From contig PFKL01000037.1 of NCBI GenBank assembly GCA_002784245.1, positions 1 to 5,373 on the forward strand: a stretch of 5,373 bases of DNA, in the 5' to 3' direction. This document shows, piece after piece, positions 1 to 5,373 of this stretch (position 1 is the first letter of the stretch; every line of letters starts with the position of its first letter). Below the pieces are notes generated by a model that saw only the letters and a list, made by a program, of their open reading frames with translations, did not search any database and was not told the DNA's origin. The stretch is from Comamonadaceae bacterium CG_4_10_14_3_um_filter_60_75 (GTDB lineage Bacteria > Pseudomonadota > Gammaproteobacteria > Burkholderiales > Burkholderiaceae_C). The translations under genes and the position numbers were made by a program.

Positions 1-268
1 CTTCATCAGCGCTGCGTCGTTCCAGGAAACCACGCGCGTGCTGACCGAAGCCGCCATCATGGGCAAGCGCGACGAATTGCGCGGTCTCAAGGAAAACGTC
101 ATCGTCGGTCGCCTGATTCCAGCGGGAACCGGCCTGGCTTATCACCAGGCGCGCGTGGTGCGCGAAAACATGGACGACGCCGAGCGCCGCGCCATTGCCG
201 AAGCCGAAGCCGCTGAATTGGCCGGCGATGCCGAAGCCGAACTGGGCGAGGATGCAGCTGCAGAGTAA
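1..268 (+). CDS. rpoC: RNA polymerase beta' subunit, C-terminal end (partial)
   Basis: This is the 3' end of the gene for the largest catalytic subunit of RNA polymerase; the 5' part lies outside the window. Reading from base 2 gives 88 residues ending at TAA 266-268. They include FISAASFQETTRVLTEAA, then GKRDELRGLKENVIVGRLIPAGTG and AYHQ, the highly conserved C-terminal block of proteobacterial RpoC. After AYHQ the protein runs into a poorly conserved tail rich in Ala, Glu and Asp (AEAEAAELAGDAEAELGED), as is usual for this family, where the tail varies between genera. An internal GTG at 38 is not a start, because conserved RpoC sequence continues upstream of it to the window edge. The gene is followed by a strong terminator, which marks the end of the rpoBC transcription unit. 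Identification is essentially certain. Confidence 0.98.
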   Translation, partial: FISAASFQETTRVLTEAAIMGKRDELRGLKENVIVGRLIPAGTGLAYHQARVVRENMDDAERRAIAEAEAAELAGDAEAELGEDAAAE

Positions 269-286
269 GCTGATTACTACAAAAAT

Positions 287-330
287 AAAAGCGCCTCACG
301 CCCATGTATCCTGGGCCTGAGGCGTTTTTT
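287..330 (+). terminator. Rho-independent terminator after rpoC
   Basis: CGCCTCA (292-298) pairs perfectly with TGAGGCG (318-324), and GCCC (300-303) pairs with GGGC (313-316). One C/C mismatch (299/317) separates the two stem parts, and a nine-base loop (304-312) closes the hairpin. Six Ts follow directly (325-330). An A-rich stretch before the stem (287-290) can pair with the T-run, so the element may also work in reverse. It lies 18 bases after the rpoC stop and should end the rpoBC transcript. Confidence 0.93.
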
Positions 331-335
331 ATACT
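330..335 (+). promoter_or_regulatory. Possible -10 element for rsmB, overlapping the terminator T-run
   Basis: TATACT at 330-335 matches five of six bases of the sigma-70 -10 consensus TATAAT. It starts on the last T of the upstream terminator. I see no convincing -35 at the normal distance (roughly 305-313, which lies within the terminator loop and stem), and no TGn extension precedes the hexamer. Initiation about seven bases downstream would fall at roughly 342, on the rsmB start codon. The same hexamer is the -10 of the tRNA promoter at 5303. The call rests on hexamer and position only. Confidence 0.4.
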
Positions 336-344
336 GAAAATGTG

Positions 345-1667
345 ATGACCGACGATCCCCGCCCTCCGCTGTGGCGTCAGTTACAGGCGGTTGCTCAACT
401 GCTGCTTGACATTCGCCAGGGCCGCTCAGGTACAGCTGCCTTGCAAGCCGTGGCGGCGCCGCTGCGCCCGGGCGTGCAGGCGTTGGGGTTTGACGTGCTG
501 CGCAACCTGGGGCAGGCTCAGGCCTTGCGTCAAGGCTTGGCGCCGCGCCTGCCCCCCGCGCCGGTGGATGCCTTGTTGTGTGTGGCGCTGGCCTTGCTGT
601 CGCAACCCGATGCGCAGTCTTATGACGCGTTCACGCTCGTCAACCAGGCGGTGGAGGCAGCCAAGCGCACCCGTGGCGTCAAGCCCCAGGCCGCTTTTGT
701 GAATGCGTGCCTGCGGCGGTTTTTGCGTGAGCGTGTGGCGCTGCTGGCCAGGGCTGAACTTGATGCTGTGGCCTGCTGGAACCACCCGCAGTGGTGGATT
801 GATCGTGTACAAAGTGATTGGCCAGAACAGTGGCAAACCATTTTGCTTTCGGCACGTGCGCCCGCGCCAATGGTGTTGCGTGTCAACGCCCGCTGGGGCA
901 CACCTGCAGCCTATGTGGATGCGTTGCGCCAAGTGGGTTTGGACGGCGCAGTGGTGGGCGCCTATGGTGTCATGCTAGGGGTGCCTTGTCCGGTGGGGCA
1001 GTTGCCGGGTTTCCAGCAAGGGTGGGTCTCGGTACAAGACGCTGGAGCGCAATTGGCCGCCCCCTTGCTGCTGTCGGCCTTTGCGCCCGGACAGCGTCCG
1101 CGCGTGCTCGACGCGTGCGCAGCGCCCGGCGGCAAGACTGCGCATTTGTTGGAGACTTCTGACGCACAGGTGCTGGCCTTGGATGTGGACCCCGCACGCT
1201 GCCAGCGTATCCACCAGAATCTGGCGCGGCTGCAACTGCAGGCCAAGGTGCTTGCGGCTGACGCTGCCGATGTCTCGGCCTGGTGGGACGGCGTACCGTT
1301 TGACGCTATTTTGCTCGACGCACCGTGCTCTGCTTCTGGCATCGTACGCCGCCACCCCGACATTGCCTGGTTGCGCCGCAGTGGCGATATCGATGCGCTG
1401 GCGGTCGTGCAGGCGCGGCTGCTGACACGTTTGTGGCCGTTGCTCAAACCGGGCGGACGCCTGGTGTATTGCACCTGTTCGGTCTTTCGCACCGAAGGTG
1501 CGCAGCAGATCCAGGCGTTTCTCTGCAACAACACCCAGGTCAGGATGTTGCCCGGCCCAGGGCATTTGTTGCCCGTTAACAGTGCACCTGTGTGCGCATC
1601 GCAGGACAATCAGCCTTGTGTTCATGATGGCTTTTATTACGCATTGCTTGAAAAGATCAGCGCCTAG
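345..1667 (+). CDS. rsmB: 16S rRNA (cytosine-967-C5)-methyltransferase RsmB
   Basis: RsmB (Sun/Fmu) transfers a methyl group from S-adenosylmethionine to C5 of C967 in 16S rRNA in the cytoplasm. With ATG 345 the protein has 440 residues, close to the family's usual length of about 430. Residues ~8-140 form the helical NusB-like RNA-binding domain, including VNQAVEAAKR and the AFVNACLRRFLRE segment. The C-terminal half is the Rossmann methyltransferase: SAM-binding motif I VLDACAAPGGKT (254-265), motif IV DAPCSASG (325-332) and motif VI YCTCS (375-379). In this family C378 of the TCS motif is the nucleophile and C328 of motif IV helps release product; both are present. The protein ends with the typical DGFYYALLEK. 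GTG 342 immediately before the ATG is an alternative start; neither has a visible Shine-Dalgarno sequence. The last 44 bases overlap the next gene, suggesting co-transcription with the downstream signalling genes. Confidence 0.95.
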   Translation: MTDDPRPPLWRQLQAVAQLLLDIRQGRSGTAALQAVAAPLRPGVQALGFDVLRNLGQAQALRQGLAPRLPPAPVDALLCVALALLSQPDAQSYDAFTLVNQAVEAAKRTRGVKPQAAFVNACLRRFLRERVALLARAELDAVACWNHPQWWIDRVQSDWPEQWQTILLSARAPAPMVLRVNARWGTPAAYVDALRQVGLDGAVVGAYGVMLGVPCPVGQLPGFQQGWVSVQDAGAQLAAPLLLSAFAPGQRPRVLDACAAPGGKTAHLLETSDAQVLALDVDPARCQRIHQNLARLQLQAKVLAADAADVSAWWDGVPFDAILLDAPCSASGIVRRHPDIAWLRRSGDIDALAVVQARLLTRLWPLLKPGGRLVYCTCSVFRTEGAQQIQAFLCNNTQVRMLPGPGHLLPVNSAPVCASQDNQPCVHDGFYYALLEKISA

Positions 1668-2280
1668 GCTGGGGGTCAGCCTGTTGTCGCTGGTCTTGCT
1701 GTGCGGCTTCGTCGTCGCGGTGCATGCTGCTGAAGACGCTGATGCGGCGATTACCACTTCAGGCACCACGCCCGTACTGACGATTGAACGTGCTGAAAAT
1801 GCGCTGTGGTTGTCAGCCAACTTCGCCTTTGGTCTACCCGCAGTGGTCGAGGACGCCTTGCTCAAAGGCATTCCGATTTATTTTGTGACCCAGGTCGACG
1901 TGTTGCGCGAACGCTGGTACTGGACCAACCGTACCGTGGCCTCCGTGCAGCGGCGTGCGCGCCTGGCCTACCATCCGTTGACCCGGCGCTGGCGACTGAG
2001 CCTGGGCGCGCCCGACGCACCCGACAGCAGCCAGGGTTTGACGCTGAGTCAAAACTACGACTCGCTTGAGACGGCGATGGCCGCTGTGAGGCGCATCTCG
2101 CACTGGAGAATTGCCGACCTGTCTAGTATCGAACAGGGTGCATCGCATCTGCTTGAGTTCAGGTTTCAACTCGACACCACCGAACTGCCCCGTCCATTGC
2201 AAATTGGTACGCTGGGGCAGTCCGATTGGGTGATCAGCCTGAGTGTCGAACAGAAGCTGGCACCGGAGTTGATCAGGTGA
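1624..2280 (+). CDS. Secreted DUF4390 protein, probable NtrY partner
   Basis: This is a protein of unknown function that I assign to the DUF4390 family. From ATG 1624 it has 218 residues. The N-terminus is a clear Sec signal peptide: basic n-region (K10, R11, R15), hydrophobic core VSLLSLVLLCGFVVAV (18-33) and a VHA-A cleavage site after residue 35, so the mature protein should lie in the periplasm or be bound to the envelope. No lipobox is evident; C27 is in the hydrophobic core. Family-like segments are ALLKGIPIYFVTQVDVLRERW (78-98), the basic RRARLAYHPLTRRWRLSLG stretch (110-128), and a C-terminal part with SLETAMAAVRRISHW and WVISLSV. The start is uncertain: ATG 1624 and 1627 are adjacent, neither has a near Shine-Dalgarno, and TTG 1648 would give a more compact signal peptide. 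It overlaps rsmB by 44 bases and shares GTGA with the kinase gene start, which suggests coupled translation and a role linked to that kinase. The exact function is unknown. Confidence 0.85.
   Translation: MMAFITHCLKRSAPRLGVSLLSLVLLCGFVVAVHAAEDADAAITTSGTTPVLTIERAENALWLSANFAFGLPAVVEDALLKGIPIYFVTQVDVLRERWYWTNRTVASVQRRARLAYHPLTRRWRLSLGAPDAPDSSQGLTLSQNYDSLETAMAAVRRISHWRIADLSSIEQGASHLLEFRFQLDTTELPRPLQIGTLGQSDWVISLSVEQKLAPELIR
2265..2268 (+). promoter_or_regulatory. Ribosome binding site setting the ntrY GTG start
   Basis: GGAG at 2265-2268 lies eight bases before GTG 2277. This spacing favours GTG 2277 over the in-frame upstream ATG at 2226, which would add 17 residues overlapping the DUF4390 gene and sits well away from the gene junction. 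The site is inside the DUF4390 coding sequence, so ribosomes finishing that gene at TGA 2278-2280 can restart on the overlapping GTG. Confidence 0.75.
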
Positions 2281-4541
2281 CCGCTGCCAAGAGTTCTGCG
2301 TCACTGCGCTGGACCATTGGTCTGGGCCTGACGACCATGGCGGCCATCGGCCTGGTGTTGCTGTTCCTGTTGACGCAGGCCACCAGCAACCGCGACTTGT
2401 ACGAGCGCAATTACACGCTGTTGTTTGGGGTCAATGTGGTGGTGGCGCTTGCGCTGTTGGTGGTGATCGTCTGGATCGGGTTTCGCCTCATCAAGCGCTT
2501 GCAGCAGAAAAAGTTTGGCAGCCGTCTGCTGGTCAAATTGGCAGCAGTCTTTGTGCTGGCTGGTTTTGTGCCTGGTGTACTGATCTACGTGGTGTCGTAC
2601 CAGTTTGTGTCGCGTTCGATTGAAAGCTGGTTCGACGTGAAGGTGGAAGGCGCTTTGGACGCGGGCCTGAATCTCGGCCGCGCCACCTTGGACGCGTTGA
2701 CGTCTGACCTGCTGGGCAAAACGCGTGCAGCCGCAACCCAATTGGCCGAAGCAGGTGACACCAACGCGGCGCTGCCGCTGGAGCGCGCGCGCGACACCAT
2801 GGGCGTGGACGATCTGATGCTTTGGGGGGCGTCCGGGCGGCTAATTGCCAGCGCTGGCCAGTCTCGCTACCAGATCACACCCGAGTTGCCAACACAAGCG
2901 CAGTTCCGCGCTGCGCGCGAGCAACGCGTGTTGACCTGGATCGAGGGACTGGACGACGGTCTGGCCAGCGTGCCTGAGCTTGCACGCATCAAGGTGATGG
3001 TGCAGATGGGCGGCAGTTCGGTGCGAGGCTGGGGTGAACCACGTTATTTGCTGGCGGCCAAAACACTGCCAACGTCGTTGGTGGCCAACGCAGCGGCGGT
3101 GACGCAGGCGTACCGGGAATACCAGGAGCGCGCCTTGGCGCGTGAGGGCTTGCGACGCATGTATATCGGCACCTTGACGCTGAGTCTTTTCCTGGCGGTT
3201 TTTGGCAGTGTGCTGCTGGCGGTGGTGCTGGGCAACCAGATCGTGCGTCCACTGCTGCTGCTGGCCGACGGTGTGCGCGAGGTAGCCGCCGGCGACCTGA
3301 CGCCCAAAGCCGTCCTGCACGGAAAAGACGAACTCGACGGTCTGACGCGCTCTTTTGCCGACATGACGCAGCAATTGTCAGACGCCCGCCAGGCGGTGCA
3401 AGCCAGCATGGTTCAAGTCAACGCAGCGCGCGCCAACCTGCAAACCATTCTGGACAACCTGACTGCGGGTGTGCTGGTGTTCAACGCTGACGATACCATC
3501 GCTTCGTCGAACCCGGGCGCGACGCGTATTCTGAAGCTGCCGCTGGCAGCGTATGAAGGCAAGCGCCTGTCGGACATTGAGGGCTTGGCGACCTTTGGCG
3601 ACGGTGTGAAACAGCAGTTTGATGTCTTTTTGGCGTACGATGGCGAGCGCAGCATGGACCATTGGCAGCAGTCGTTTGAGTTGGGCAACGCGTCGCCTGA
3701 ATCAGCCCGGCAGCCGCTGCAGGACGTCATCACGGTGGTGGCACGCGGTGCAGAGCTCCCCGGTAACCAGCGCTTGCTGGTGTTTGACGATATTTCAGAG
3801 ATCGTCTCAGCGCAGCGTGCCCAGGCTTGGGGCGAGGTGGCACGCCGCTTGGCGCATGAAATCAAGAATCCGTTAACACCGATCCAGCTTTCTGCCGAGC
3901 GGCTCGAGATGAAGCTCTCGGGTAAGGTAGGGCCGGCTGAGCAGACCTTGTTGACACGCTCGGTCAAGACCATTGTTGACCAGGTCGACGCAATGAAGCG
4001 GCTGGTCAATGAATTTCGCGACTATGCGCGTTTGCCTGCAGCAGAACTTAAACCGCTGGATATTAATGCCTTGGTGCTAGACGTATTGCACCTCTATAGC
4101 AACGACAACGCGCAAGCGCATGTGCTGCCGCAACTCGATCCAGCGTGCCCTGCGGTGTTGGGTGACCCACAGCAGTTACGACAGGTGCTACACAATTTGC
4201 TGCAAAACGCGCAAGATGCTACTGCCAGCGCTGGCCGGGCCGATGTGGACCATCCGGTGCTGATCAAGACCCAGTGGAGAACGTCGTCACAGCAGGTTCG
4301 TTTGAGCGTGCTCGACTGCGGCTGTGGCTTTGCGGAGCACATTCTCAAACGAGCGTTCGAGCCTTACGTCACCACAAAGGACAAGGGTACTGGCCTGGGG
4401 CTGGCGGTGGTCAAGAAAATTGCCGACGAACACGCAGCGCGCGTCACCATCGTCAACCGTCTGGCAGACGGGGGTGTGATCGGGGCGCAAGTGTCGTTAT
4501 CATTCGCTGTCGATCAGCATTCAACCCATCAGGCAACCTAG
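2277..4541 (+). CDS. ntrY: NtrY-type membrane sensor histidine kinase
   Basis: This is an inner-membrane kinase that should autophosphorylate on His and pass the phosphate to the regulator encoded next. From GTG 2277 it has 754 residues, a typical NtrY length. Four hydrophobic segments are visible: ~12-34, 47-70 (followed by basic RLIKRLQQKK), 86-110 and 294-318, giving a periplasmic sensor loop at ~111-293. Then come a HAMP domain (~320-375, with RPLLLLADGVREVAAGDL), a PAS domain (~386-505, starting NLQTILDNLTAGVLVFNADD), the H box with phospho-acceptor H527 in LAHEIKNPLTP, an N box NLLQNAQDA (640-648), G1 DCGCG (680-684), an F box FEPYVTTK (694-701) and G2 GTGLGL (704-709). All catalytic motifs are intact. 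The CGC in G1 is unusual, since this position more often holds DNGxG or DxGPG. The architecture matches NtrY, a family linked to nitrogen and redox or respiratory control in other proteobacteria. The signal here cannot be read from the sequence. Confidence 0.93.
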   Translation: MTAAKSSASLRWTIGLGLTTMAAIGLVLLFLLTQATSNRDLYERNYTLLFGVNVVVALALLVVIVWIGFRLIKRLQQKKFGSRLLVKLAAVFVLAGFVPGVLIYVVSYQFVSRSIESWFDVKVEGALDAGLNLGRATLDALTSDLLGKTRAAATQLAEAGDTNAALPLERARDTMGVDDLMLWGASGRLIASAGQSRYQITPELPTQAQFRAAREQRVLTWIEGLDDGLASVPELARIKVMVQMGGSSVRGWGEPRYLLAAKTLPTSLVANAAAVTQAYREYQERALAREGLRRMYIGTLTLSLFLAVFGSVLLAVVLGNQIVRPLLLLADGVREVAAGDLTPKAVLHGKDELDGLTRSFADMTQQLSDARQAVQASMVQVNAARANLQTILDNLTAGVLVFNADDTIASSNPGATRILKLPLAAYEGKRLSDIEGLATFGDGVKQQFDVFLAYDGERSMDHWQQSFELGNASPESARQPLQDVITVVARGAELPGNQRLLVFDDISEIVSAQRAQAWGEVARRLAHEIKNPLTPIQLSAERLEMKLSGKVGPAEQTLLTRSVKTIVDQVDAMKRLVNEFRDYARLPAAELKPLDINALVLDVLHLYSNDNAQAHVLPQLDPACPAVLGDPQQLRQVLHNLLQNAQDATASAGRADVDHPVLIKTQWRTSSQQVRLSVLDCGCGFAEHILKRAFEPYVTTKDKGTGLGLAVVKKIADEHAARVTIVNRLADGGVIGAQVSLSFAVDQHSTHQAT

Positions 4542-4562
4542 GCAAATCCAGCGCAGACTTTC

Positions 4563-4568
4563 AAGGGA
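4563..4568 (+). promoter_or_regulatory. Ribosome binding site of the ntrX-like gene
   Basis: AAGGGA lies 11 bases before ATG 4580 in the 38-base gap after ntrY. It supports this ATG as the start and excludes the long in-frame extension upstream, which reads through the end of ntrY in another frame. I see no hairpin or promoter hexamers in this gap, so read-through from ntrY is the simplest view. Confidence 0.7.
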
Positions 4569-4579
4569 CACAGCACAAC

Positions 4580-5260
4580 ATGGCAACTATTTTGGTGGTG
4601 GACGATGAACTCGGCATACGTGATTTGCTGTGTGAAATTCTCAACGACGAAGGCCATACGGTAGAGGTTGCGGAGAACGCCGCGCAGGCCAGGGCAGCCC
4701 GCCTGCATGATCAACCTGATCTGGTCTTGCTTGACATCTGGATGCCCGACACCGACGGCGTCACCTTGCTCAAGGAATGGTCAGCCGCGGGCTTGTTGAC
4801 GATGCCCGTTATCATGATGAGTGGTCATGCCACCATTGATACGGCGGTTGAAGCGACTCGCATCGGCGCCATGGCGTTTCTTGAGAAGCCAATTACCATG
4901 CAAAAGCTGCTCAAGGCAGTGGAGCAGGGCTTGACGCGCAATTCAATCCGCAAGCTGATGGCCGCACCCGCAGGCGCGGCAACGCCCCGTGCAGATGGCG
5001 TGTCCAGGCCGAGTGAAGCGCCAGCTGGTACAACCGAGGCCGCGGCTGATCTTGGTCCGCAAGCAGTCCGCAGTTTTATGCTGGACAAACCATTGCGAGA
5101 AGGCCGCGACGAGTACGAAAAAGCCTATTTTGAATTTCATCTCGCCAAGGAAAACGGTTCCATGACCCGGGTGTCCGAAAAGACTGGCTTGGAGCGCACT
5201 CACTTGTACCGCAAGCTAAAGCAATTAGGTGTCGATTTGTCGCGCGGCAAGCGCGGCTGA
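4580..5260 (+). CDS. NtrX-type response regulator lacking the AAA+ domain
   Basis: This is a DNA-binding response regulator, the likely partner of the NtrY-type kinase just upstream. It has 226 residues. Residues 3-118 form a receiver domain: acidic D8/D9, phospho-acceptor D52 in LLDIWMP, S81 in MMSGHATI, and K103 in AFLEKP. The string ILVVDDE..IRDLL, the LLDIW motif and the SGHATIDTAVEA segment closely resemble NtrX. Residues ~127-160 are a flexible linker rich in Ala, Pro, Gly and Thr. Residues 171-219 start PLREGRDEYEKAYFEFHL and end in a Fis-type helix-turn-helix, MTRVSEKTGLERTHLYRKLKQLGVD, the arrangement that follows the AAA+ module in full-length NtrX (about 450 residues). Walker A and B motifs and GAFTGA are absent, so it cannot be a classical sigma-54 activator. 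The domain order resembles RegA/PrrA/ActR regulators, but the helix-turn-helix sequence does not. The ends are intact and there is no frameshift, so this looks like a genuine short form rather than a broken gene. Confidence 0.92.
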   Translation: MATILVVDDELGIRDLLCEILNDEGHTVEVAENAAQARAARLHDQPDLVLLDIWMPDTDGVTLLKEWSAAGLLTMPVIMMSGHATIDTAVEATRIGAMAFLEKPITMQKLLKAVEQGLTRNSIRKLMAAPAGAATPRADGVSRPSEAPAGTTEAAADLGPQAVRSFMLDKPLREGRDEYEKAYFEFHLAKENGSMTRVSEKTGLERTHLYRKLKQLGVDLSRGKRG

Positions 5261-5299
5261 AAAAGGCCACTTGCGCCACGCGATAAACAGGTTTTCGCC

Positions 5300-5308
5300 T
5301 GCTATACT
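5300..5308 (+). promoter_or_regulatory. Extended -10 promoter of tRNA-Phe with GC-rich discriminator
   Basis: TGCTATACT (5300-5308) is a TGn-extended -10 (TATACT at 5303-5308) placed 11 bases before the tRNA. The bases after it (GCGCACCC, 5309-5316) make a GC-rich discriminator, typical of stable-RNA promoters under stringent control. No good -35 is present 16-18 bases upstream (around 5279-5286); TTGCGC at 5271 is about 26 bases away, too far. The extended -10 may make up for the weak -35. Confidence 0.65.
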
Positions 5309-5319
5309 GCGCACCCTTG

Positions 5320-5373
<54 letters not shown>

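Noticed and set aside
975..1871. Long open frame on the minus strand (298 codons) opposite rsmB and the DUF4390 gene.
   Set aside because: It is antisense to two well-supported genes with recognised motifs, and its protein resembles no family I know. Long antisense frames are common in GC-rich coding DNA.
2226..2276. Earlier ATG start for ntrY at 2226, adding 17 residues.
   Set aside because: GTG 2277 has GGAG at an eight-base spacing and overlaps the preceding stop in the typical coupled arrangement; the added residues overlap the DUF4390 gene and do not look like an NtrY N-terminus.
2846..4236. The same 14-base near-palindrome, TGCCAGCGCTGGCC, occurs at 2846-2859 and 4223-4236.
   Set aside because: Both copies are inside ntrY in the same reading frame, encoding Ala-Ser-Ala-Gly with the host's preferred codons. 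Two copies fit codon bias better than an operator or repeat family.
4274..4579. Long in-frame upstream extension of the ntrX-like gene through the end of ntrY.
   Set aside because: Receiver homology begins exactly at ATG 4580, which has a ribosome binding site; the extension is the out-of-frame reading of the ntrY ATPase domain.
5241..5255. Hairpin CGCGC-GGCAA-GCGCG at the end of the ntrX-like gene as a possible terminator.
   Set aside because: It lies inside the coding sequence (Arg-Gly-Lys-Arg) and no T-run follows; A-rich sequence comes next.
5271..5276. TTGCGC as the -35 of the tRNA-Phe promoter.
   Set aside because: The distance to TATACT at 5303 is 26 bases, far beyond the workable 16-18.

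Overview
The window reads as a chromosomal core segment of a betaproteobacterium. It is moderately GC-rich, densely packed and almost entirely coding on the + strand. The RpoC tail is proteobacterial, and the set rsmB, DUF4390 protein, NtrY-type kinase and short NtrX-type regulator points to Burkholderiales, probably Comamonadaceae or a close relative. The family-level placement is inference from protein character and remembered gene order, not from a search. I see no mobile element, CRISPR array, toxin or prophage signature.

Layout: (1) 1-268 holds the last 88 codons of rpoC (RNA polymerase beta'), closed by a strong intrinsic terminator at 287-330. (2) rsmB, the 16S rRNA m5C967 methyltransferase, begins only about 12-15 bases after the terminator T-run. 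A TATACT hexamer overlaps the end of that T-run. (3) A secreted DUF4390 protein starts inside the 3' end of rsmB. (4) A four-TM NtrY-type sensor histidine kinase follows; its GTG start overlaps the DUF4390 stop (GTGA). (5) After 38 bases comes a 226-residue NtrX-type response regulator that has the receiver and Fis-type DNA-binding ends of NtrX but no AAA+ sigma-54 activator domain. (6) A short gap with an extended -10 promoter leads into tRNA-Phe(GAA), which is cut by the window end in its T loop.

How the genes fit together: rsmB, the DUF4390 gene, ntrY and the ntrX-like gene are tightly spaced or overlapping, with no visible terminator between them, so they probably form one operon. The kinase should sense an envelope signal and phosphorylate D52 of the regulator, which would then act as an ordinary DNA-binding regulator rather than a sigma-54 activator. 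The DUF4390 protein is predicted to be exported, so it sits in the same compartment as the NtrY sensor loop and is a reasonable candidate accessory factor. The most interesting points are the AAA+-less NtrX, the DUF4390-NtrY coupling, the terminator/promoter overlap before rsmB, and a Cys-Gly-Cys inside the kinase ATP-binding G1 box. Overall this is mostly ordinary housekeeping sequence, and I do not see a clearly undescribed system.
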